Position numbers and translations under genes: made by a program. A DNA stretch of 64,000 nt from NCBI GenBank assembly GCA_964613665.1, contig CAZTIG010000003.1, positions 1-64,000 on the forward strand, given 5' to 3'. This stretch comes from CAZQFV01 sp964613665. GTDB lineage: Bacteria; Chloroflexota; Chloroflexia; DTKN01. The notes under the pieces are model-generated. The model saw only the letters and a list, made by a program, of their open reading frames with translations, searched no databases and had not been told where the DNA came from. Positions 7,915-15,258 of this stretch are shown in pieces. The stretch's first letter is position 1, and each line of letters starts with the position of its first letter.

Positions 7915-9645
7915 CTACTTGGGCATGCTGGACAGCGCGGCGTAGGCCGGCCGGGGACTGCCGTTGGGACGAATCACCCCAAAGGCGGACTTTTCGTCGG
8001 TCGGCGCGAAGGCGGTGGCGAAGTTGAGGTTCCACACGAACATGGCGCCCATCCAGGGCTGGTACGTCGTGCGCCCCATCTCCAGGGCCCGTACCAGGTA
8101 GTCGGCCTGGTTCTGTTCGCTGTTGTGGTAGGCGTACTCGTAACCGGGAGCCGCCACGCCACTCACGTTCTCGACCGAAGCCCACCCGAACTCGGTCAGC
8201 CAGATTTGCTTGCTGCCGGCCCCATAGGCCTCCATCGTGGCCCGGATCTTTTCCACGTGGCGGAAGTAGTGGGTGGAGTGATCCAGCCAATTGGGGTAGG
8301 GACCGGGGTTGTCGGGCCAAAGCGTGTCCGGCGGGTTGTGCGTCCCGCCGACGTGGGCCCCCATGGCGTCAAAGTAGCTCAGGATGGCGCCGTTGTCATA
8401 CTGCAGCATCTGTTCCAGATAGGAAATGTCGTCGATGGCCAGGTAGCGGTTGTAGACACCGGTGGGGGTAAGGGCGCCGCAGACGACAACGGCGTCGGGG
8501 TCGGCCTGTTTGATGCGCGTGTAGGCCACCTTGAGAAGTTCGACGTAGCGCTCCGGGCCGGCGACGTAGCCGCCGTTCTCCACGGCATAGTTCTCTTCGT
8601 TCCAGACCTCATAGGCCTGCACCTTGCCCCGGTAGCGCGCGGCCATGGCGCCGAAAAAGTCGCCCAGGTCGTTGGGGTTGCTGGGCATGCCGTGGCTGCT
8701 GCTTCCGGTGGCCCAGTTGGGCGAGGCGACAACGCTAAAGAGGACCTGGACCCCGCGCTGCTGGGCCGTGGTGGCGATCTGGTCGAGAAAGCCCCAATTG
8801 TAGACACCCTTGTACGGCTCGATGTCCGACCAGCGCACCTGCTGGCGGATCCAGCCGAAGCCGGCGGCGAGGACCTGGTCGAAGACGCTGTTGATGTTGG
8901 TATTGGTCAGTTGGACGCCAAAGCCGTAGCGCATCGGGCCGGCCGGCACGGGCACCGGGCTCGGGCTGGGCGCCGGCGGCACCACGGGGGTAGCCCCGGG
9001 CTGCGTCTGGGCCAGGTACTCCGAGCCCAGCAGTCCCAGGAGGATCTCGTAGGGCGTGCCGGCCAGCTCGGGGTGATACTCGAAACGGTTGCGCTCAAAG
9101 TACTGCACCAGGTAGGTGTTGCCGTCGGTGGGACTGACCTCGTAGAACATCTCCGACAGGGGGTAGCCGAAGACGGGCAGTCCGCCGTTGTCCCTCCAGT
9201 ACTCCAGGAAGGGGCTGGCCAGGGAGTGGCCGCCGTAGGGCTCGAAGTAGAGGCGGCCGGCCGTGCTCTCGTGCGGCTCCGGGGCCGGGTCGAACCAGCG
9301 CCCCTGGGTGTTGATCACCCCCAGGAGGCGCAGCAGCACCTGGTAACGCGTGCCGGCGTACTCGGGGTGGTACTCGAAGATGGCCCGCTCGAAGTACTGG
9401 GTCAGGTAGGTTTGGCCGTTGGTGCTGACGTCCTGGAGCTCGTCGGTGATGGGGTAGCCAAAGATGTAGAGGCCGCCGTTGTCCTCCCAGTAGTCCAGGA
9501 ACGAACCGGAGACGGTGCGCCCGGTCTCGGGGAAGTAGCGGGAGCGGGAGGAACCGGGGGCCGCCCCAGCCGGCCGCGTCGCCAGGCCCAATGGTGCTAG
9601 GAGCACGAGCGCCAGGACGAGGCATAGCCATCGCCGCAGGAACAT
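7915..9645 (-). CDS. Secreted glycoside-hydrolase-like protein with two N-terminal repeats, paralog 3
   Basis: 576 residues, with a Sec signal peptide (residues 1-28, no lipobox). Two ~100-residue-spaced repeats follow, each with a FLxYWxDNGGLxxFGYP core and then YFER..FEYHPE.AGT.Y..LL.LLG. A short Pro-rich linker leads to the same GH-A barrel as the two neighbours. Catalytic candidates are E350 (WNEEN) and E485 (WLTEFGW). ATG 9645 is preceded by AAGGAGGTGG. The repeats resemble a module common in secreted Chloroflexota proteins; a carbohydrate- or wall-binding role is my inference. It is promoter-proximal in the three-paralog operon and has its own promoter at 9692-9720. Confidence 0.85.
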   Translation of the reverse strand: MFLRRWLCLVLALVLLAPLGLATRPAGAAPGSSRSRYFPETGRTVSGSFLDYWEDNGGLYIFGYPITDELQDVSTNGQTYLTQYFERAIFEYHPEYAGTRYQVLLRLLGVINTQGRWFDPAPEPHESTAGRLYFEPYGGHSLASPFLEYWRDNGGLPVFGYPLSEMFYEVSPTDGNTYLVQYFERNRFEYHPELAGTPYEILLGLLGSEYLAQTQPGATPVVPPAPSPSPVPVPAGPMRYGFGVQLTNTNINSVFDQVLAAGFGWIRQQVRWSDIEPYKGVYNWGFLDQIATTAQQRGVQVLFSVVASPNWATGSSSHGMPSNPNDLGDFFGAMAARYRGKVQAYEVWNEENYAVENGGYVAGPERYVELLKVAYTRIKQADPDAVVVCGALTPTGVYNRYLAIDDISYLEQMLQYDNGAILSYFDAMGAHVGGTHNPPDTLWPDNPGPYPNWLDHSTHYFRHVEKIRATMEAYGAGSKQIWLTEFGWASVENVSGVAAPGYEYAYHNSEQNQADYLVRALEMGRTTYQPWMGAMFVWNLNFATAFAPTDEKSAFGVIRPNGSPRPAYAALSSMPK

Positions 9646-9691
9646 CGTTGCCACCTCCTTTTCAAGTAGCCGCCCCGGGTGATCGGGGCGC

Positions 9692-9720
9692 ATTATAGCA
9701 TCATCCCTGCCACAAGGCAA
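9692..9720 (-). promoter_or_regulatory. Promoter for the glycoside-hydrolase operon
   Basis: On the minus strand: TTGCCT (9715-9720), 17 bp, TATAAT (9692-9697). A 7-bp hairpin CGCCCCG/CGGGGCG (9671-9690) lies at the very start of the transcript. Confidence 0.75.
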
Positions 9721-9737
9721 ATCGGCCCGGTTGACGC

Positions 9738-9904
9738 CCACGGCGATATCAAGGTCGCGCCGATGCACAGCGGATGGCAAGTGCCCGGCCGGCGTACAGT
9801 GCGGCATGGCCGCACCATTGCCGTGTCCCTGGATGTGCGGCGTCGGGCCGTTGCCCGAGCCGGGCACTTGCCGGTCAAGGCCGGCGACTTTGATACGGCC
9901 ATGG
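9738..9904. repeat. 167-bp dispersed repeat, copy 1
   Basis: Matches 58951-59117 without gaps and with four substitutions (at 9813, 9856, 9893, 9901), same orientation. It contains 14-bp inverted arms GGCAAGTGCCCGGC (9776-9789) and GCCGGGCACTTGCC (9859-9872), and its ends are also weakly inverted (GATATCAAGGTCGC against GGCGACTTTGATAC), so the whole unit can fold into one long imperfect hairpin. It ends 1 bp before a perfect promoter. No transposase is near; it could be a MITE-like element or a structured regulatory element. Confidence 0.85.
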
Positions 9905-9905
9905 G

Positions 9906-9934
9906 TTGACGCCATCCCCGTTTGGGCCTATAAT
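9906..9934 (+). promoter_or_regulatory. Consensus promoter for the parB-like/nurA operon
   Basis: TTGACG (9906-9911), 17 bp, TATAAT (9929-9934), directly after the 167-bp repeat. AGGAGG (9948-9953) serves the first gene. Confidence 0.85.
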
Positions 9935-9957
9935 GCGCTCACACAGCAGGAGGATCC

Positions 9958-10560
9958 ATGGACAGACCACCACGGAGCACGAAAGCTGGCGGCGGAATCG
10001 AGCTCCCCCTCGAGCTGATCCGCCTGGAGGCACCGCTGCACCGGGCCGATTGGCCGCGGCGGGCCGAAGTCGTGCCGGCCTACGCCGAGCGCGTCGCCCA
10101 GGCGCGTGCCAGCGGCGAGTGGCCCGGCGAACCGATCCGCGTGCGCAGGGCCGCGGACGGCTATGTCCTGATCGCGGGCTTCTCGCGCCTCGCCGTCGCC
10201 AGTGGGGCCGGCCTGGCCAAGGCGCGGGCGATCATCGAGCCCCCGGCGGAGTCGATCCCACTGAGCGAGATCCACCTGCGGCCCTGGCAGCAGAACGCCC
10301 GCCTGAACCCGGCCAAACTGGCCCAGCGCCGCCAGCAGGCCGCCGCCAGCGGTACGCTGCCGGCAGCGTTGCAGGTGCGGCGGGCCCGCCGCGGCGAACC
10401 CGCCGGCTTCATCCTGCTGGACGGCCTGTACTGGTACCGCGTGGCCCAGGAGATGGGCCTGGAACGAGTACCTGCCGTGCTACGGAAGGACCACAGAGCA
10501 GCCGGCCCCGCAGCGGGGCGCGGCGCCGGGGGGAAGCAGGCCGCTCGCATGCAGGAGTAA
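9958..10560 (+). CDS. ParB-like domain protein upstream of nurA
   Basis: 200 residues with two copies of a ParB/sulfiredoxin-fold half. The first has PIRVRRAADGYVLIAGFSRL; the second has IPLSEIHLRPWQQNARLN followed by ILLDGLYWYRVAQEMGLERV, equivalent to the D-G-hydrophobic-R box of ParB N-terminal domains. There is no helix-turn-helix DNA-binding domain, so this is not a plasmid-partition ParB. ParB-like domains bind CTP or act as nucleases, but which applies here cannot be told. The gene is 44 bp upstream of nurA under a consensus promoter, suggesting a role in DNA end processing. The family call is from pattern recognition only. Confidence 0.6.
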   Translation: MDRPPRSTKAGGGIELPLELIRLEAPLHRADWPRRAEVVPAYAERVAQARASGEWPGEPIRVRRAADGYVLIAGFSRLAVASGAGLAKARAIIEPPAESIPLSEIHLRPWQQNARLNPAKLAQRRQQAAASGTLPAALQVRRARRGEPAGFILLDGLYWYRVAQEMGLERVPAVLRKDHRAAGPAAGRGAGGKQAARMQE

Positions 10561-10604
10561 CCCACGGGCCCCACCGCCCCTGGGCGCAAGACCGGAAATC
10601 ACCG

Positions 10605-11810
10605 ATGCCGTTCGACCTCGCCCACCTGATGCCCCAGATCAGCGCGTTGGCCAGCTACTATGCCGACGAGCTGGCTCCGGAGCGCTTCACCTGCACTGAG
10701 CGGGCCCAGGCCCTGCTGCGGCAGGCCACCCAGGAGTCACTGGGTCGGGCCGCGCAGCAAAACGCCCAGCGCGTCCTGGCCGCGCCGCTGGAGGAGCCTG
10801 CCCAGGCCTTTCCGGCCGTCCCTGCCCCGCCGGCCTACCGCGTCCTGGCCAGCGACGGCTCGGCCATCGCCCCCGATCCGCACTTCCCGGCCCGCTACGC
10901 CCTCTTTCACACCGCCCTGGCCGGCCTGGCCTACACCCCCCCGGGCTACTGGACCAGCCAGCGCGCCCGGCTGCTCTACCGCGACGAGGAGCTGGAGATC
11001 GCCGCGCCCGGCGCGGGACAGCCGATCTCCCTGGAAGGACCGGCCATCGATACCGTGCGGGCCGACGAGGAGCTGCAAGCACTGTGGGCGGGCGTGCAGG
11101 AGGCCCTGGCCGACCCGGCCGGCCGGCCGCTCCTGGCGATGACCGATGCCATCATCCTCTGGACCCACCGCGGCAGCGGGCCGGGCCAGGAGGCCTTCCG
11201 CGACGAATACCTGGCCCGAGGCCTGGCCGTGCTGGACGAGTTCCGCCGCGCCGGCATTCCCCTGGTTAGCTTCACCAGCATGCCCCACCACCGCGAGGTC
11301 GTGAGCACCATGCTGACGCAGCACTGCCCCGATCCCGAGCGCATGCTCTGCCGCGACTGCCCCCACCCGTCCGAGCCGTGCACGATCCTGCGCGGCCTGG
11401 TGGACCGTGACCTCTTCGCCTTCCTGCCGCCAGGGACGCGCTCGGCGCTGTTCCAGTCGATCTACCAGGGGGAAACCCGCTGGCGCTATCCCCGGGAGGT
11501 CTGGGCCCTGGACCCGCGGCTGGCCTTTTGCTACCTGAACGCCGGCACAACCGAGGTCGCGCGCCTGGAGTTCCCGCTGTGGATCGTACAGGCCGGCCTG
11601 CTGGACCAACTCCACAGCATCGTCCTGGATCAGTGCCGGCCGCAGCGTGCCGAGACGCCCGGCTATCCTCTGGCGCTGACCCTGGCCCACCAGGAAGCGG
11701 TCCTGACCACTCGCGACCGGCAGGCGGTCCAGCTCATGGTGGAGGAAGCCCTGGCCCGGCGAGGGGTCTACGCAGCGCCCTCGGCCAAGGCCCAGGCCAA
11801 GGGTAGGTAG
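10605..11810 (+). CDS. nurA: NurA-domain DNA nuclease
   Basis: 401 residues. The NurA signature VLASDGSAIAP (catalytic Asp ~84) and a second acidic site MTDAIILWTH (Asp ~181) are present, as are conserved late motifs such as DLFAFLPPGTRS and a final histidine region. NurA is a 5'-3' exonuclease/endonuclease that works with the hexameric HerA translocase in end resection. A four-cysteine cluster (CPDPERMLCRDCPHPSEPC) is inserted in mid-protein and could hold a metal. ATG 10605 follows the ParB-like gene after 44 bp. A HerA homolog is encoded separately at 50146-51846. Confidence 0.8.
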   Translation: MPFDLAHLMPQISALASYYADELAPERFTCTERAQALLRQATQESLGRAAQQNAQRVLAAPLEEPAQAFPAVPAPPAYRVLASDGSAIAPDPHFPARYALFHTALAGLAYTPPGYWTSQRARLLYRDEELEIAAPGAGQPISLEGPAIDTVRADEELQALWAGVQEALADPAGRPLLAMTDAIILWTHRGSGPGQEAFRDEYLARGLAVLDEFRRAGIPLVSFTSMPHHREVVSTMLTQHCPDPERMLCRDCPHPSEPCTILRGLVDRDLFAFLPPGTRSALFQSIYQGETRWRYPREVWALDPRLAFCYLNAGTTEVARLEFPLWIVQAGLLDQLHSIVLDQCRPQRAETPGYPLALTLAHQEAVLTTRDRQAVQLMVEEALARRGVYAAPSAKAQAKGR

Positions 11811-11909
11811 TCTGCCCGGTCGCACTGCCTGGGGTGGTGACGGCACGTGGGTTCTGCCGCAGGCGGGCGGAAAGAACCTGGCGGTGAGCCTGTGGCACCA
11901 TGTCCCGGG

Positions 11910-11937
11910 CTGATGTCTGATACCTGTTCCCGTGACT
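11910..11937. repeat. 7-nt-phased intergenic repeat
   Basis: The 197-bp gap between nurA and the M28 gene holds four 7-nt units (CTGATGT, CTGATAC, CTGTTCC, CGTGACT). Nothing else in this gap could be identified with confidence. Confidence 0.45.
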
Positions 11938-12007
11938 GGCTACTCGATGGCAGCACCCTCTTTTGCAGGATACCTCGGCAATGACGAGCGACCGAAGGAG
12001 GCACCTC

Positions 12008-13363
12008 ATGACCGACCTGCTCTTTGACGGAAAGCGCGCCTACGAGCACCTGCGGCATCTTGCCCTGGATATCCCCGGCCGGCTGGGCGGGAGCGATGGC
12101 GAGCGGCATGCCGCCGACTACATCGCCGACTACTACCGCGCCCTCGGGCTGGAGGTGCGCCGGCAGGAGTTCCCGGTGCGCAGCTACGACCTGTTGGAGA
12201 AACGGCTGGAGATCCTCGAACCACCCCTGGGCGAGATCGCCTGCGAGGCCCAATGGCTGATGGCCGACACGCCGGCGGAAGGGATCGAGGGCGAGCTCAT
12301 CTTCATCGAGAACGGCAACGAGGAGGACATGGTCCCCGAGATCAGCGGCAAGATCGCCATCGTCCTGGGTGGCATCCGCGGCGAGGCCTACGAGCGCTTC
12401 ATGCGCCTGCGCCCCCTGGCCCGCATCAGCATCGAGTCCGAGATCGCCATCCCGCCGCTGCGCGTGGAGGCTCTCCCGGAGGACCGCGCCAAGTTCGGGG
12501 GCATCCCCGGCGTGCGCATCGCCCACGAGGACGGCCTGCGCCTGCTCAAGGCCGGCGCCCGCCGCGCCCGCCTGGTGGTGCGCACCACCGAGATCGAGGC
12601 CACCTCGCAGAACGTCATCGCCGACCTGCGGGGCAGCCATCTGCCCGACGAAATCGTCGTAATCGGCGGCCACTACGACACGTCGCTTGGCATCCAGGGT
12701 GCCAGCGACAACACCGGGGGCACCGTGCTGGTCATGGAGCTGGCACGGGTCTTTTCCCAGGTCGGCACGCTGCGCACGATGCGCTTCGTGGCCTGGGGCT
12801 CCGAGGAGCTCGGCCTGCGGGGCAGCGTCCACTATGTCAAGGAGCTGAAGAAACAGGACAAGGAGGCCCGGCAGGCCGCCGGTTTCGTCAAGGGGCGGGA
12901 CCACACCGAGCTGGACAAGCACCGCCTCTGCATCAACCTGGACGTGCACGGGGCCATCCTGGGCCAGAACCAGGCACCCGTACTGGGGCCGGCCGACCTG
13001 GCCGCCGCGGTCCGCCTGCTGGCGCGCGAGATCGGCGTGGCCCACGATGTCAGCGACGAGGTGTATTCGTCCGACGGCACGCCCCTATCCGAGGCCGGGG
13101 TCCCCTCCGTGTCGTTCACCCGCAGCGGCGGGACCACCAATTACCTGCACACGCCGCGCGACGTGATCGACTACCTGCGGCCGGAGACGCTGGAGCGCAA
13201 CGGTCGCTTCGTCGAGCTCTTCCTGCGGCGCTACGTCGCCGGGGCGGCGGTGCTGCCGTTCGAGCGCAAGATTCCCGACGAGCAGCAGAAAAAGATCCGC
13301 GAGTACTTTGAGAAGAGGCTGCGGATCGACTACTATGCTGATGAGGAAGTGAAGAAGGAGTAG
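12008..13363 (+). CDS. M28-family aminopeptidase
   Basis: 451-residue di-zinc exopeptidase. The zinc ligands and catalytic residues are all visible: GGHYDT (H222, D224), ASDNTGG (D234), GSEELGLRGS (E266/E267), a later Asp in CINLDVHG and His in TTNYLHTPRD. A protease-associated-like insert (GIEGELIFIENGNEED...GKIAIVLGG) occupies residues ~92-200. No signal peptide is seen, so it should act in the cytoplasm. ATG 12008 has GAAGGAGG upstream and is preferred to earlier in-frame ATGs. It converges on the DUF6504-like gene across a long hairpin. Confidence 0.92.
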   Translation: MTDLLFDGKRAYEHLRHLALDIPGRLGGSDGERHAADYIADYYRALGLEVRRQEFPVRSYDLLEKRLEILEPPLGEIACEAQWLMADTPAEGIEGELIFIENGNEEDMVPEISGKIAIVLGGIRGEAYERFMRLRPLARISIESEIAIPPLRVEALPEDRAKFGGIPGVRIAHEDGLRLLKAGARRARLVVRTTEIEATSQNVIADLRGSHLPDEIVVIGGHYDTSLGIQGASDNTGGTVLVMELARVFSQVGTLRTMRFVAWGSEELGLRGSVHYVKELKKQDKEARQAAGFVKGRDHTELDKHRLCINLDVHGAILGQNQAPVLGPADLAAAVRLLAREIGVAHDVSDEVYSSDGTPLSEAGVPSVSFTRSGGTTNYLHTPRDVIDYLRPETLERNGRFVELFLRRYVAGAAVLPFERKIPDEQQKKIREYFEKRLRIDYYADEEVKKE

Positions 13364-13368
13364 GCAGG

Positions 13369-13439
13369 GTGACAGGTATCAAGCAGCAGCTGCCCGGGGA
13401 CGAAACCAGCCCGGCCACCTGTTACCTGATACCTGTCAC
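13369..13439. terminator. Inverted repeat between convergent genes
   Basis: GTGACAGGTATCA (13369-13381) and TGATACCTGTCAC (13427-13439) are perfect 13-bp arms around a 45-nt loop. The right arm overlaps three 7-nt units (ACCTGTT, ACCTGAT, ACCTGTC, 13417-13437). It probably ends both transcripts. Confidence 0.6.
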
Positions 13440-13672
13440 TCGCGTGCATGTCGCAACAGCCAGCGATCCAGCTTCTCCTCGTAGGACAGGACAAACTCGC
13501 CCCGCACGGTGCGCACGCGGAATGCCGGGCCGGCCGGCTCGCGCCACTCTGCCAGCACTTCCTCTACGGCCACCTCCTCACCACGCCAGGTGAAGGAGAG
13601 CGGCCGCTCGGCGTAGCGCCGGCCGGCGTAGCAGCGGACCTGGGCCGCTTCCTCGAGATCGGAAGGCGTCAC
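13436..13672 (-). CDS. Small conserved protein, DUF6504-like
   Basis: 78 residues. The pattern CYAGRRYAERPLSFTW...VAEVLAEWREP....FRVRT..GEFVLSYEEKLDRWLL resembles the small DUF6504 family of Thermus and Actinobacteria, whose function is unknown. GTG 13672 is the start, with GGAGG 7 bp upstream. It follows asnS by 15 bp on the same strand, so the two are probably co-transcribed. The many aromatic and charged residues suggest a compact beta fold. No catalytic motif is visible. Confidence 0.75.
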   Translation of the reverse strand: MTPSDLEEAAQVRCYAGRRYAERPLSFTWRGEEVAVEEVLAEWREPAGPAFRVRTVRGEFVLSYEEKLDRWLLRHARE

Positions 13673-13687
13673 CCGTCCTCCAGTGCT

Positions 13688-15004
13688 CTACGGGTAGATC
13701 TTGTCCAGCATGCGCGGGAAGGGGATGGCCTCGCGAATGTGGCGAGTGCCGGCGATCCAGGTCACGACCCGCTCGATGCCCATGCCAAAGCCGCTGTGCG
13801 GAACCGTGCCGTAGCGCCGCAGGTCGATGTACCACTGATAGTCCTCCAGGCGCAGCCCCCACTCGACGACGCGCTGCTCCAGCAGGCCGGCATCGTGGAT
13901 GCGCTGGCTGCCGCCGATGATCTCGCCATAGCCCTCCGGGGCCAACAGGTCGGCGCAGAGGGCCACCTCCGGCCGGGCCGGGTCCGGTTCCATGTAAAAG
14001 GCCTTGGCCCTGGCCGGGTACCGCTCCACGAAGACGGGCCGGTCGAACAGACTGGCGATCAGTGTCTCGTGCGGAGCGCCCAGGTCCTCGCCCCAGGGCA
14101 GCGGGGTGCACTCCTCGACCTCCTGGTAGTGCGCGGCGATCAGCTCCAGCGCCCGGTCGTAGGTGACGCGCGGGAACGGGGGCTGCACGCGCTGCAAGGG
14201 CGCGATGTCGCGCTCCAGCGCATCCAGGTCCCGGGCGCAGCGCTCCAGGCAGCGCTGCACGATGTAGGAGATGAACTCCTCCTGGAGGCGCATGTTGTCC
14301 TCATGGTCGTAGTAGGCCATCTCCGGCTCGATGATCCAGAACTCGGTCAGGTGGCGGCGGGTCTTGCTCTTTTCGGCGCGGAAGGTCGGGCCGAAGCAGT
14401 AGACCTTGCCGTAGGACATCATGCCGGCCTCGACGTAGAGCTGCCCGGTCTGGGCCAGATAGGCCATGCCCAGATCAAAGTATTGCGTGGCAAAGAGGTT
14501 CGAGGTGCCCTCGGCCGCGCACGGGGTCAGGATCGGGGTGTCGAAGCGCACAAAGCCACGCTCGTTGAGATACTCCTGCGCCGCGGCCTCGACCTCGGCG
14601 CGGATACGCAGCAGGGCGTGCTGCCGGGAGGAACGCACCCAGAGGTGGCGATGCTCCATGAGAAAGCCGATGCCGTGCTCCTTGGGCGTGATCGGGTAGT
14701 CGCGGGCGATCTGCACGGGCTCGACGGCCGTCACGGCCATCTCGTAGCCGCCGGGGGCGCGCGCCTCGGCACGCACCCGGCCCGTGACGATCAGCGAGGA
14801 CTCCTGCGTCAGCGCCTGGGCCGCGGCAAAGGACTCGGCGGGGACATCGGGCTGAAAGACGACCGCCTGCAGCAGGCCGCTGCCATCTCGCACCAGGAGA
14901 AAGACCAGGCGGCCTTTCTCGCGCTTGTGGTAGAGCCAGCCGCGCAGGGTGACTTCCTGTCCATCGTAGCGGGAGACTTCGGAGATGGAGATAACCTGTG
15001 CCAT
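13688..15004 (-). CDS. asnS: Asparagine--tRNA ligase
   Basis: 438-residue class IIb synthetase that charges tRNA-Asn. It has an N-terminal OB-fold anticodon-binding domain (residues ~15-105: VTLRGWLYHKREKGRLVFLL) and a catalytic core. Motif 2 is FRAEKSKTRRHLTEFW, the Asn-type version (AspRS differs here), and motif 3 is GFGMGIERVV. The length is normal. ATG 15004 has AGGAGG upstream. A ~170-nt leader precedes it from a good promoter, and the ribosome site can pair with an Asn-codon-containing stretch of that leader (see 15001-15069), so regulation by Asn-tRNA charging is possible. Confidence 0.96.
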   Translation of the reverse strand: MAQVISISEVSRYDGQEVTLRGWLYHKREKGRLVFLLVRDGSGLLQAVVFQPDVPAESFAAAQALTQESSLIVTGRVRAEARAPGGYEMAVTAVEPVQIARDYPITPKEHGIGFLMEHRHLWVRSSRQHALLRIRAEVEAAAQEYLNERGFVRFDTPILTPCAAEGTSNLFATQYFDLGMAYLAQTGQLYVEAGMMSYGKVYCFGPTFRAEKSKTRRHLTEFWIIEPEMAYYDHEDNMRLQEEFISYIVQRCLERCARDLDALERDIAPLQRVQPPFPRVTYDRALELIAAHYQEVEECTPLPWGEDLGAPHETLIASLFDRPVFVERYPARAKAFYMEPDPARPEVALCADLLAPEGYGEIIGGSQRIHDAGLLEQRVVEWGLRLEDYQWYIDLRRYGTVPHSGFGMGIERVVTWIAGTRHIREAIPFPRMLDKIYP

Positions 15005-15069
15005 GGGAACCTCCTGAATAGGGCGTTCAGCGATCAGCGATCAACGCGCGGCAGGCGGGTTCCCATTGG
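15001..15069 (-). promoter_or_regulatory. Possible ribosome-binding-site-sequestering stem in the asnS leader
   Basis: In the minus-strand RNA, CCAATGGGAACC (15069 to 15058) is complementary to GGTTCCCATGG (15011 to 15001), which contains the asnS start codon and abuts its AGGAGG. Nine pairs are contiguous and two more follow after a single bulge. The 5' arm lies inside a short ORF and includes its two Asn codons. The pairing is seen in the sequence; a regulatory role is inferred. Confidence 0.45.
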
Positions 15070-15127
15070 AGCGGCGCCGTGCGCAGCGCATGGCACCGGT
15101 CGGACACCTCCTCGAGCGGCACAGCAT
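15041..15127 (-). CDS. Candidate leader peptide of asnS
   Basis: 28 codons, ATG at 15127, with CAGGAGG correctly spaced upstream and TGA at 15043-15041, 36 nt before asnS. Near its end it reads Ser-Asn-Gly-Asn-Pro-Pro, so a ribosome short of charged tRNA-Asn would pause exactly on the arm that pairs with the asnS ribosome site. The peptide is otherwise Arg- and Cys-rich, as random GC-rich ORFs tend to be, so chance is a real alternative. Confidence 0.3.
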   Translation of the reverse strand: MLCRSRRCPTGAMRCARRRSNGNPPAAR

Positions 15128-15181
15128 CGTCTTCCTCCTGGCAGAAGCAGCCCGCGGGCCAGCCGCGGCCGCGGCAGAAGG

Positions 15182-15210
15182 ATTATACTACGAAGGTAGG
15201 GAGTGCGCAA
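15182..15210 (-). promoter_or_regulatory. asnS promoter
   Basis: Minus strand: TTGCGC (15205-15210), 17 bp, TATAAT (15182-15187). The same pair of hexamers and spacing occurs at 43361-43389. Confidence 0.65.
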
Positions 15211-15258
15211 ACGCGGCCCGTGGCAAGCGCAGTGGCCCGCCAGCACGTCGCTGGGCGA

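Noticed and set aside
6372..8027. Long plus-strand open frame opposite the first two glycoside-hydrolase-like genes
   Set aside because: It is antisense to well-supported genes with signal peptides and catalytic motifs, has no recognisable domain, and long shadow frames are expected in GC-rich DNA.
9738..9904. Conserved open frame through both copies of the 167-bp repeat as a small protein gene
   Set aside because: Frames are open on both strands but the four substitutions show no third-codon bias, there is no ribosome site, and the flanking reading frames differ.
7915..9915. Start of glycoside-hydrolase paralog 3 at 9915
   Set aside because: The extension would read through the 167-bp repeat and the promoter; ATG 9645 has a strong ribosome site and begins a proper signal peptide.
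11811..11900. Terminator hairpin after nurA
   Set aside because: GGTTCTGCCGC and GGGCGGAAAGAACC pair only with several interruptions; too weak to call.
15005..15190. T-box riboswitch in front of asnS
   Set aside because: The leader is only ~170 nt, I see no stem I with specifier loop and no good T-box sequence; TGGGAACCCGC resembles one only loosely and is better explained by pairing with the asnS ribosome site.
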